Origin: a virus
DNA: 21,149 nucleotides
Strand: one strand, 5' to 3'
Virus record (IMG/VR): IMGVR_UViG_3300044626_001227
Coordinates: 1-21,149 of that record
Below the pieces are notes generated by a model. The model had not been told where the DNA came from, did no database searches, and saw only the letters and a program-made list of their open reading frames with translations. The translations under genes and the position numbers were made by a program. Below, in pieces: positions 1 through 8,700 of this stretch; positions within the stretch are counted from its first letter, which is position 1; each line of letters opens with the position of its first letter.

Positions 1-1841
1 TAGGCTACGTTTGCAATATTAGCTATGTTGGCTGTATTTGCCCCTGAAACATCACCAATAACATTTGCTCCACTTACTGAGTAAGCAACGTTGGCTATGT
101 TTGCTGTATTAGCAGTGTTGGCAGAATTTGCTACGTTTGATGTATTAGCATAGTTTGCGTTAGAAACAGGTGGTAAGTTTGTTAAATTAGAACCATCACC
201 ATAAACATAATTTGAATATACAACATTAGCACTTACATCCCATACTACATTGATATAATTTGCTGTAGCTAAATTACCAAGATTTGCATTACCTGATTTT
301 AAATTACCTGTAACATTAGCAATTAATGTTGTTAATGTATTACTTACTGCTAAGTTGTTACTGATTGTTTGGTTAAATGAAGTGACAGTGTTAACAGAAA
401 GAACGTTTGATACTTTATTGTAAGTAAATCCTGCATCACCACCAAAATTGCCTTGATCGTTAAACTGTACTTGGGTATTTGCTCCTGCAGGTGATCCGTT
501 ACCACCACCTCCACCATTACCTGCAGGTGCCCATGTTAAATTACCTGCACCATCAGTCTGTAGGAAATAACCATTATCTCCACCAAAAATAGTAACATTT
601 GATACATTGCCTAAATTAGCTGACCCTGTTACCTGAATATTGCTTAATGTTAAATTACTTGTAACAATATTGGCTTCAATACTATCAAAGAAACCTGAAG
701 CAAAGCGATTATTAGTTGTACCTAAAGTAACATTTGCGCCTGATTGAGGAATAATATTGGCAGCAATATTAATATTACTCTTAGGATCATCATATAAGAA
801 ATTTGCACTGCCATCTAATCGAGCAGGTACACTAACATTTGCCCATACTGAATTACCAAAACCTAAATTAATAACCGCACTATTTGCACCTGTGGCAATA
901 AATGTATTACCTGCAATGGTTACATCAACAAGATTTTGTGCAATAGGATTAGTTTGTGGGGTCCATATAACCGCATTAGCATCAGTACTTTGATAAACTA
1001 CACCATTCTCACCTACAGTGATAAACGTTAAATTACCTGAAACATTAGCAGATGTAACACTGTACAAATCTACAGTGACATTTGGAGTAGTTCTATCGGA
1101 CCATGTTGCCAACAGATTGCTAGTAATAATTGTACCGTTTGCACCAACTGCAGTAAAGAGTGCACCATTGTACGTAATGCTGTATAATTCTTCGGTAACT
1201 GTAGTATTAGCTACATTCCATACTGTACCATTGGTACTATATAATGCAGTACCATTTGAACCTACTGTTACAAAACCTAAACTGTCTGCAAATGTTACAC
1301 CATTTAGGTTTTCAGTAGTACCACTTGTTTGTAATGTCCAATTCGCTCCATTAGTGCTATATAAAATTCTACCATTATCACCAACAGTAACAAATCTTGT
1401 ATTTGAACTATCGTAGGCAATATCACGTAATGTATCAGTGACACTTGTTTGTATAGCATTTGCCCAAATAACACCATTATTACTTGTAACAACTGTACCA
1501 CCTTCACCAACCCCCCAAAAATTACCACTTGCGGTAATCAATGAATAGATGGTATTACTTGTAGGTGGGTTTGGGTTTAATGTAAAATCAACTAAATCAG
1601 TTGAAGTATAAAATCTTGATGGTGAACCTGTTAAAAGATATATATCGCCTTTTAACGCAACTGCTTGTAAATTATTTACACGCTTAAACTGTACACTGCC
1701 TTCAGGTCCATAAATTTGACTAAATGTATTGCCATTAAAAACTTGTGAAAAGTTGTTATTAATTTTTTGGAAAGCAACTCGTACAGGATCTCCTGTACCA
1801 TCATTTGGTAAGGTACCAATATTAATAAGTTCTTGTGTCAT
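1..1841 (-). CDS. Tail fibre / adhesin with YCF48-like (BNR) propeller, C-terminus cut by window edge
   Basis: An open frame starts at the ATG at 1841 and runs 613 codons to the left edge without a stop, so the C-terminus is missing. The N-terminus carries the motif NIGTLPNDGTGDPVRVAF followed by KINNNF, which is characteristic of structural proteins of marine T4-like phages. Residues about 108-320 hold six units of roughly 41 residues of the type FVTVGDNGRILYSTNGANW, with a weaker unit before them; this is the YCF48/BNR pattern and suggests a beta-propeller of six or seven blades. Next come a fibre motif (GYFLQTDGAGNLTW), a Gly-rich linker and NTQVQFNDQGNFGG. The last part is an Asn/Ala ladder (NTANTANIANVAY). 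Its role is probably host recognition on the virion surface (inference). The Shine-Dalgarno is weak (GGAC, about 12 nt upstream). Confidence 0.8.
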   Translation of the reverse strand, partial: MTQELINIGTLPNDGTGDPVRVAFQKINNNFSQVFNGNTFSQIYGPEGSVQFKRVNNLQAVALKGDIYLLTGSPSRFYTSTDLVDFTLNPNPPTSNTIYSLITASGNFWGVGEGGTVVTSNNGVIWANAIQTSVTDTLRDIAYDSSNTRFVTVGDNGRILYSTNGANWTLQTSGTTENLNGVTFADSLGFVTVGSNGTALYSTNGTVWNVANTTVTEELYSITYNGALFTAVGANGTIITSNLLATWSDRTTPNVTVDLYSVTSANVSGNLTFITVGENGVVYQSTDANAVIWTPQTNPIAQNLVDVTIAGNTFIATGANSAVINLGFGNSVWANVSVPARLDGSANFLYDDPKSNINIAANIIPQSGANVTLGTTNNRFASGFFDSIEANIVTSNLTLSNIQVTGSANLGNVSNVTIFGGDNGYFLQTDGAGNLTWAPAGNGGGGGNGSPAGANTQVQFNDQGNFGGDAGFTYNKVSNVLSVNTVTSFNQTISNNLAVSNTLTTLIANVTGNLKSGNANLGNLATANYINVVWDVSANVVYSNYVYGDGSNLTNLPPVSNANYANTSNVANSANTANTANIANVAYSVSGANVIGDVSGANTANIANIANVA

Positions 1842-1871
1842 CTAAATTCAGTCCAAATTTGTTGATATAGT

Positions 1872-1879
1872 TATTTAGT
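1872..1879 (-). promoter_or_regulatory. Possible degenerate T4-type late promoter (ACTAAATA)
   Basis: The minus strand reads ACTAAATA, matching the T4 late consensus TATAAATA at 6 of 8 positions, 30 nt upstream of the fibre ATG at 1841. The same octamer lies 21 nt upstream of the gene starting at 9637. The match is weak and the DNA is AT-rich. Confidence 0.3.
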
Positions 1880-1909
1880 TTTATTTCATGTCTTTTGAGG
1901 TACTAAAGA

Positions 1910-1917
1910 CATAAATA
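1910..1917 (+). promoter_or_regulatory. Probable late promoter (CATAAATA) for the plus-strand zinc-binding gene
   Basis: CATAAATA matches TATAAATA at 7 of 8 positions and ends 7 nt before the ATG at 1925. In T4 late promoters transcription starts a few bases after this element, so the transcript would begin at or next to the start codon. No Shine-Dalgarno is visible, so the mRNA may be leaderless. Confidence 0.4.
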
Positions 1918-1924
1918 TTAAATT

Positions 1925-2269
1925 ATGCTAACTAAGACAACAAAACGCCCGATTTGTGTTGAATGTAGGGTGCGTCCTGCACGTTCTTGTGGAAAAAGTG
2001 TACAAGGGTTTCCTAAATGGAGAAAATACTGCAGTAGTTGTGATAGTAAAAAATACAGGAAACAATTACAAAAAAATTCTACGTGTGAAACCTGTGGTTT
2101 TATAGCTAAGCATAGTTGTCAATTAGATTTGGTAAGGATTAGTGGAAAGTATAAAACTTATTGTTCTAATTGTAATCGTTTAAGAATACAAAACTTAAAA
2201 CAAAAAGCACACGATGAGTATGAATTAACTGTTGATGCTACTGTTGATTTAAATGAAATAACAATATAA
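1925..2269 (+). CDS. Small protein with two tandem Cys-rich zinc-ribbon-like modules
   Basis: This 114-aa protein is the only supported gene on the plus strand. It contains two similar cysteine modules: C11xxC14, C22, C36xxC39, and C54xxC57, C65, C80xxC83. The spacing is nearly the same in both (CxxC-x7-C-x13/14-CxxC), so the gene looks like an internal duplication. Basic residues surround both modules (WRKYCSSCDSKKYRK and YKTYCSNCNRLRIQ), which fits nucleic-acid binding. The C-terminal 20 residues are acidic. Similar Cys clusters occur beside the catalytic core of phage HNH endonucleases, but no HNH core is visible here. It could be a regulator or a relic of a homing endonuclease. It lies between two minus-strand genes, so it needs its own promoter. 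The family is not recognised. Confidence 0.7.
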   Translation: MLTKTTKRPICVECRVRPARSCGKSVQGFPKWRKYCSSCDSKKYRKQLQKNSTCETCGFIAKHSCQLDLVRISGKYKTYCSNCNRLRIQNLKQKAHDEYELTVDATVDLNEITI

Positions 2270-2271
2270 AC

Positions 2272-2295
2272 AAAAAAGGAATCACAAATGATTCC
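2272..2295 (-). terminator. Rho-independent terminator downstream of the desaturase / 54-aa ORF
   Basis: On the minus strand a 7-bp stem GGAATCA / TGATTCC with loop TTTG is followed by six Ts. It lies 35 nt past the stop of the 54-aa ORF and directly beyond the stop of the plus-strand gene. In the plus direction no T tract follows, so it should mainly stop minus-strand transcripts before they run antisense through the zinc-binding gene. Confidence 0.75.
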
Positions 2296-2329
2296 CTAAT
2301 TGCTCCCATCCCGTTTGAGATAATAATAT

Positions 2330-2494
2330 TTATTTTGTTTTTTCATTTTTATTCGTATTAGATAAGTTTTCTTGTAATTGTCTTGAAAATTTATAGCTTT
2401 CTTCACCGATAGGATCATTATGATATTTATTTTGTGACTGTCTATAAATCCATGGTGGTGTTTTTGAGTTTACTTTTTTATTAGTCCAAGACAT
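2330..2494 (-). CDS. Small 54-aa protein downstream of the desaturase
   Basis: This ORF starts at the ATG at 2494 and ends with TAA at 2330-2332. The product begins MSWTNKKVNSKTPPWIYRQ and continues with a polar stretch including YHNDPIGEESYKFSRQL. AAAGGA lies about 7 nt upstream of the ATG, a good Shine-Dalgarno of the type used across this window. The gene follows the desaturase stop after only 11 nt and is followed by a terminator, so it is probably the last gene of that transcript. It is hydrophilic, with no membrane segment, no cysteines and a Lys/Asn-rich tail. The family is not recognised. Its placement suggests a link with the desaturase, but that is only inference. Confidence 0.6.
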   Translation of the reverse strand: MSWTNKKVNSKTPPWIYRQSQNKYHNDPIGEESYKFSRQLQENLSNTNKNEKTK

Positions 2495-2505
2495 TATTTT
2501 TCCTT

Positions 2506-3207
2506 TTATCTATATTTTGCCAACCTACAAATCCTTAATATATTAAACCACATCCAACCTGTATCAAATTCATACCATTTCAAGCTTAGTTTAGGGCTAG
2601 CGGGATCATTATGATGGTTGTTATGAAGTTCTTCACCACCAATTATGATACCAATTGGGAATAAATTTTTGGATCTATCATTGGTATTGTTGTTACGATA
2701 GCCCACGTAGTGACCAAGACCGTTAACAACACCTGCAGCCCAAAAAGGTATCCACGCCATTTGGATGAGCCAAATAACAATCCCCCAACCGTTAAACAAT
2801 ATAGTATTAATAATGAGTAAAGCAAGGATGCCATGTACTGTGTATTTACTGTATATATTTCTTTCTACCCAATCATTAGGTGCACCTACACCATATTGGT
2901 CTATCATTTGTCTATTTTTTGTTGCTATATTATATAACCATGCGCCACGAAATACTACGTTAAAAATACCATAAACATGTGGTGAATGTGGATCACCAAT
3001 TTGTTCTGTATAACGATGATGTTTACGATGTACTGCAACCCATTCTTTGGTAACCATGCTTGTAGTTAGCCATAACCAAAAACGCATGAAATGAGATATG
3101 ATAGGGTGGAAAGTTATGCCACGATGTGCTTGACTACGATGAAGATATAATGTTACACAAAGTATTGTGATATGGGTAGATACTAGAGTGTAGATTATTT
3201 CTATCAT
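2506..3207 (-). CDS. Fatty acid desaturase (delta-9 / DesC-like, three His boxes)
   Basis: This 233-aa integral membrane di-iron desaturase would put a double bond into an acyl chain, using O2 and electrons from a donor such as ferredoxin. All three histidine boxes of the acyl-CoA/acyl-lipid delta-9 family are present: H23RSQAH28, H60RKHH64 and H195NNHH199, plus H166 in GHYVGY. Hydrophobic segments lie at about residues 4-22, 37-52, 125-150 and 150-165. It is shorter than most cellular homologues (often 270 aa or more) and has no cytochrome b5 domain, so the electron donor must come from the host. In a phage it is an auxiliary metabolic gene, probably changing host membrane fluidity during infection (inference). 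It follows the protease gene after 25 nt. The ribosome site is weak, and a GGTAAATA element sits just upstream. The exact position of the double bond cannot be read from sequence. Confidence 0.9.
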   Translation of the reverse strand: MIEIIYTLVSTHITILCVTLYLHRSQAHRGITFHPIISHFMRFWLWLTTSMVTKEWVAVHRKHHRYTEQIGDPHSPHVYGIFNVVFRGAWLYNIATKNRQMIDQYGVGAPNDWVERNIYSKYTVHGILALLIINTILFNGWGIVIWLIQMAWIPFWAAGVVNGLGHYVGYRNNNTNDRSKNLFPIGIIIGGEELHNNHHNDPASPKLSLKWYEFDTGWMWFNILRICRLAKYR

Positions 3208-3232
3208 GCTCTAGTATTTACCCTAATAATAT

Positions 3233-5764
3233 TTAAATAGACAACCCTGTAATTGTAACTCCTGTAAAGGTAACTTGAGTAGACGTTGGGGTTGGTACAA
3301 TATCTGAATTATATAATACACGTCTTGTTCCACCCATCAAACTATTTAAATCTGCCCAATCTGAACTTGTTGCAGTTGCAGGTGTAGGCCCTTGATAAAA
3401 TTTATTAGAATCTTGTATATCTAAACTTTGTAACCAAGTACGTACATCTTGCCATGTCCAACTACGATTTTGTTGCAATTTTGTTGCTATTAATCCTGTA
3501 GAAACAGGACATGCTGCACTAGTGCCACTAAATGCAGCATCATAAAATTCTGCAGCTTGACTTGAATTTAACCCAATTTGTATATCGAATTGATTTCGAG
3601 CATTTTCATACATGGTAAATTCCCATACCATGTTAGGGCTACCAACTACCCCTGTAATATCATCAGTGCCTTCAAACCTAAAACGAATTGTTCTATTTGG
3701 TGAAGTACCCTCAAAACCACCATAACAACGTTGGCAACTATTATCTGCTGCGCTAATCATAATTTTTCTCATGGCAGGGGTTGAATTATTCCACGTAAGA
3801 TCAATATATCCTGAAGTAAATGTGATTAAGCTATTAGTACTAATGTATACGTTACCAAATGTTGAATTAGCGAACGTGATAGTAAATCCTCCACCTCCTG
3901 CAATATTAACACCGTAATATCCATCATCATTATCACCACCTGATATAGACAATAAACTTAATCCCGTTGATCCTTTTAAATCACTAGCAATTGGAGTTAA
4001 TGTTGCCGTAGTATCACTTGTGGTAACTAATCGCCACCCTGTATTAGGCTCAGCAGTAAAACTCTCTGTACCACTTAATTGCGCAATTGCGTTACAAATT
4101 GCAGTGTATCCACGTGTTGTACCTGATGGTTCATATGTATCAGGACGTAAATATTGAGTAGCATAACCACGGTTTGCAGCCATTGTTCCATCAGCAGGAG
4201 CATATACATCAATTTGTTCGCCCATATCGCTATAGTTAACTTTACGTTCTTTACCATCTGACATGAATTGATCATCTAGTGCACCAATGTTAATTGCAGG
4301 ATAAACAACATTAGCACCTGATGTATATTTTCCTAATTGTTGTGGGAAACCTCTACGACTTGTAGTGTTATAACAAGTCAACCCAAATTCACTATGTGTT
4401 GCACTTGCTAAAGGCGTGTTTAACGCACTTGCCCAATAATTATTATAATCAGGTTGATCTGATCCTACTTGTTGTTGGTTACTATTTCCCGCAGCAACTA
4501 CAAAAATAACACCTGCCTGAATCATTTCAGCACCTGCTTCGGTAAAACTGTTGTCAACCATTTCACCTTTAAAACGATTTGCATCGCCTGTTGATCCAAG
4601 ATATTGCATAAACGCAGGTTTTGTGCTACTTGTAAATGATACACCACCTGTTCCTGAAGTACCCTGTCTAAAATAATATGCGCCACTTGTTATAGGAAGT
4701 GTAGCACGATAGCCCCAACTATTACTTGAAATGGTTGGGTTACGTGTGCCATGCGTTGCGTTAATTGGTTTATTTTGATGAAATAATTTCATCATATCAA
4801 AATATTGTTCAATACCTAATCCATAGGTACCATAGACGTTAATAAACCATTTATTTGCATTGTATGCCCAACCTTGTGTTCGCCCATAGGTTAATGCTGC
4901 ACAACACGTACCATGGTCACCTTCATTAGGAAAAGTTGTATTGTCTCCATTACAATTAGCTCTTGTATAACTTGCAGTAACGGTAACAGTACCCATACTG
5001 CTAAATGATGACGAACGTGCTGAAGAATTACCCCACCAATTTCTTGCAACTGATTCAACAGGTACAGTAGTGCCATCCCATCGGGTAGTTAAGCGGGTAC
5101 CAGGGTTAGCGTTAAAATAATCAGGATCTATGTAATATGGTCCTTCTAAAACCATGTCTAATAGCATACAAGTACCTGCTGCATCTAGCGGATTACCACC
5201 AATTAAATTAGTAGGACCTGAACCTGCATTGTCTTGAAACTCAACGTGCCCAAATGCACATCCATCATCGCCAACAATTACATCAACGCCCACACCTGTA
5301 TCTGAAATATCAATCCTATCTTGAATAACTGTTTGACTATTCAACCCATACCATGGGTTTTCTTTTTGTGTCATTCGTAAAAGTTGGTAACCTGTACGAT
5401 TTGTATCTGCCTCAGTAAAGTTAGTAGGCATAATACTAGGATTAGAAAAGTTTCTATAATTTTTTACGTTAGAAGCGTATCTATACGTAGCATGTAATTG
5501 GTCAGGAGGAGGTTTAAATTCATCATAACTTGCATAATCTAAATTTACAAATTTAATTGTTGGATGTTTAGATAATTCTTGTGCTTCTTCATCAGATAAA
5601 AGATAGGTAGATCTTGTTGGGCTATGTGCTTTATAATCCACTAGTTCTACTGCTCTTTGTGGGATATTATCTTCTAAAGTGCCATCTCTTGTTAAAAGTT
5701 CATGTAAATAATCCCAATCAGCTTCAGAGTTACAGCATATTTGATAAAGTTTTTTCTCACTCAT
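3233..5764 (-). CDS. Subtilisin-like (S8) serine protease with an inserted virion-type domain
   Basis: This 843-aa protein has the full subtilase set in order: Asp166 in VGDDG followed by GHVEF, His284 in GDHGT, the oxyanion Asn427 in VVAAGN, and Ser749 in FSGTSAACP. Residues about 50-75 (YLLSDEEAQELSKHPTIKFV) resemble the end of an I9-type propeptide, so it may be made as a zymogen. No signal peptide is visible, so it probably acts in the infected cell or on the virion. About 320 residues separate Asn427 and Ser749, far more than in ordinary subtilases. The extra part (about 560-740) is beta-rich, with NVYISTNSLITF, CQRCYGGFEGTSPNRT and MVWEFTMYE. From memory, domains of this kind occur in structural proteins of marine phages. 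It lies 18 nt downstream of the YadA-like fibre gene, which suggests virion protein processing or host surface cleavage (inference). Confidence 0.85.
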   Translation of the reverse strand: MSEKKLYQICCNSEADWDYLHELLTRDGTLEDNIPQRAVELVDYKAHSPTRSTYLLSDEEAQELSKHPTIKFVNLDYASYDEFKPPPDQLHATYRYASNVKNYRNFSNPSIMPTNFTEADTNRTGYQLLRMTQKENPWYGLNSQTVIQDRIDISDTGVGVDVIVGDDGCAFGHVEFQDNAGSGPTNLIGGNPLDAAGTCMLLDMVLEGPYYIDPDYFNANPGTRLTTRWDGTTVPVESVARNWWGNSSARSSSFSSMGTVTVTASYTRANCNGDNTTFPNEGDHGTCCAALTYGRTQGWAYNANKWFINVYGTYGLGIEQYFDMMKLFHQNKPINATHGTRNPTISSNSWGYRATLPITSGAYYFRQGTSGTGGVSFTSSTKPAFMQYLGSTGDANRFKGEMVDNSFTEAGAEMIQAGVIFVVAAGNSNQQQVGSDQPDYNNYWASALNTPLASATHSEFGLTCYNTTSRRGFPQQLGKYTSGANVVYPAINIGALDDQFMSDGKERKVNYSDMGEQIDVYAPADGTMAANRGYATQYLRPDTYEPSGTTRGYTAICNAIAQLSGTESFTAEPNTGWRLVTTSDTTATLTPIASDLKGSTGLSLLSISGGDNDDGYYGVNIAGGGGFTITFANSTFGNVYISTNSLITFTSGYIDLTWNNSTPAMRKIMISAADNSCQRCYGGFEGTSPNRTIRFRFEGTDDITGVVGSPNMVWEFTMYENARNQFDIQIGLNSSQAAEFYDAAFSGTSAACPVSTGLIATKLQQNRSWTWQDVRTWLQSLDIQDSNKFYQGPTPATATSSDWADLNSLMGGTRRVLYNSDIVPTPTSTQVTFTGVTITGLSI

Positions 5765-5782
5765 TCTATATGTTCCAAATTA

Positions 5783-8700
5783 TTAAACGTTATAATAAAC
5801 AATTTCACCTGTTGTTGGGTTATAATAAACCACTTTCAAACCTGTTACATCTGTTACTGCTCTAACAGGTTTTACGGTAAATGTATTAGCAGTGGTTTGG
5901 TTTAGGTTTGATCCTGATGCATTTAATATAATGGTATTAACTGCTTGGTTGGTGTAACCTGCATTTGCACCAATTGCAATACTAGTTGCACCTTGTCCTG
6001 TATAACCTGCATATGAACCGATAGCAATCGTATTTGCCCCAGGCACCCCACCACGCTGCGCATAAGTACCCATACCAATACTGTCTGCACCTGTACCACC
6101 TGTTCGACCGACTTCAAAACCAATCGCTATAGAGTTTGCTGCGATAGCTGCAGTAGAGTTAGCTGCTACGTTAGTACCAATACCAATAAAGTTATTAGCA
6201 ATAGTAGGTGCAGCAGAGGCAGAATTCTTACCTAAAACAATCATACCATCAGCACTACCTGCTGTTGCACCAATGTTTGCACCTGCAGATCTACCCATGA
6301 AGATTGAGTTTGCTGCTGCATTAGAATTTTGTGATGCAAGATAACCAATTGCAATACTATCTGTAGCAAGAGAACTTTCACCTGCTTGTGCTCCAATAGC
6401 GATTGCACGTGTTACTGATGCAGCAACCGTTGAGTTATTAGCTTGTGCCAACGTACCAATAGCGATGGTGTTGGTGCCTGGGCCTTTGGTGGAGGATCCA
6501 ATTGAAATTGCATTAGTTGAACTAGCACCCGCTAAAAATCCTATACCAAGTCCTGCTGCACCCGTAGATGCACCATTACCAATTGCAATACCGTTACCTG
6601 TACTTGATGAGTTCATACCAAGTGCGACAACACCACCTGAACTGATGTTTATAAGGTTTGCATCTCTATTAGCATTGGTATATGCTCTAATATTTCCCTG
6701 AAAAATAATAGGTGTAGTACCTGAATTATAATTAGCTACTACCACACTATTTACAGTCACTGTGATATTACCGTTTGCTGATAAGACTGCAATATTACTA
6801 TTAGCATTACTTATGGATGATCCACCACCTCCACCACTTACTGTTCCCCAATAAGTAATACCATTACCGTATGTTGTCAATACTTGTCCGCTTGTACCAT
6901 CAGTGTTTGCATAAGTTACTGCGCCTACTACTATAGGATTTGTAGTGGTTGTTGCAATAAAGTTAGCTGTATTACCAACTAGTTCTAAATTAATACCTAA
7001 ATTATTAACATTGGCATTGCCACTAAAGTTAGCTGTATTCCCAACTAGTTCTAAATTAATACCTAAATTATTAACATTGGCATTGCCACTAAAGTTAGCT
7101 GTATTCCCAACTAGTTCTAAATTAATACCTAAATTATTAACATTGGCATTGCCACTAAAGTTAGCTGTATTCCCAACTAGTTCTAAATTAATACCTAAAT
7201 TATTAACATTGGCATTGCCACTAAAGTTAGCTGTATTCCCAACTAGTTCTAAATTAACTGTTAAGTTTGGTAGAATAACATTGCCACTAAAATTAGCAGT
7301 ATTACCCGCAATATCTAATTCAACTTGAACATTACCTGCAAAATTAGAAAGTGTATCAGAAATTTCTACTCTATTAGCAGCACCTGCTACAGAAATTGTA
7401 ACATTAGTATTAGCTGCAATTGAAACATTACTATTACCATTTTGTACTGTTGGTGTTTGAACACTGTCCAAAATAGCATTACCTGCACGAATATTAGCTA
7501 ACGTATTGAAGCTTATTACTTCGTTAGCAATACCAACGTCTGATCCAAAAGAAATTTCTGCATTGCTTACATCCCAACCCATCCAAGCAACTTTTGCTGC
7601 TGTATCAAAATAATTTAATGCGGTACCAACATCTTTACCACTATTACTTGCAGGTGCTGCACCATTTGGTCCCATTTGTAGTTGAATAATAGGATCTTCA
7701 ATTGCCAAATCTTCAACATTGACATAAACTAAATTACCATCAACTGTTAAATTACCTGTAATTAAACTATCACCTGTAACACTAATGCCTGTACTTGAAA
7801 TAACTAATACATTTGCAGTACCACCCACGCCAATTTCAACGTTAGCATCGGTAGTAGGTATAGATACATTACTTGTACCATTTGATATAGTTGAACCACC
7901 CGATAATACATCATATGATATTTCACCTGATGTACTGTCATAATACATTACATTTGACGTACTTGCTTGACGAACAGGTTTAACCGTAAAACTGTTATTG
8001 TTGGCTGCAAAAAGATTAGCACCTGTAGCATTTAATACAATAGCATTAGATAAATCATAAACTCGTGCATTAGCACCTATAGCAATAGAATCGCTTCCAT
8101 TGACATTTGCATTAAGACCAATAGCAATAGAATTACCCGAACCTGCATTTGCTCTTCCAATTGCTATAGAGTTTGCACCGCCAGCAGTAGCAACTCTTCC
8201 CAATGCAACTGCATCACTACCTTCGGCTGCAGGACCAAATCCAATTGCAATTGATTCTGAACCTGCTGCACCAGTGGCAGTGCCCGAACCTATTCTTATG
8301 CTATTATTACCTGTAGCATTAGTATTATAACCTATAATTATTGCATTTGCAGCATTAGCGGTTACAAGTGAGCCTATAGAAATTGAATTATTACTATTAG
8401 CATTAGCACGATTTCCTATGGCTATTGCGCTAGTTGCATAAGCATTAGGATTTGCTCCTATCGCTATAGTCCCTGCTAAATCTGCGTTAGCATTTTGACC
8501 TATACTAATAGATTGACTACCATTTGCTTTAGCGTTAGTACCAATCGCTACTCCACTAGCCCCGCTAGCAATTGCAGCATTACCCAATCCTATTGTATTA
8601 GCTGCATTTGCTACTACACTTCTACCAATACCGACAACACCATTGGAATATAAGTTTAATAAATTACCAACTAAATTACCACCTGCTGCAACACGAAATA

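Noticed and set aside
1018-1416. Plus-strand ORF of 132 aa
   Set aside because: It lies antisense to the YCF48-like part of the fibre gene (1-1841), whose frame has recognisable motifs. Hydrophobic antisense composition is typical of such shadows.
1304-1528. Minus-strand ORF of 74 aa
   Set aside because: It is a different frame within the same fibre gene, without motifs or a ribosome site.
6959-7249. CRISPR-like array
   Set aside because: The 66-bp units are directly adjacent, have no unique spacers and encode an in-frame protein repeat.
6945-7328. Plus-strand ORF of 127 aa with perfect LKLAVFPTSSKLIPKL repeats
   Set aside because: It is the antisense shadow of the 66-bp repeat array in the YadA-like fibre gene; repeats keep the opposite frame open. 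No ribosome site or promoter was seen.
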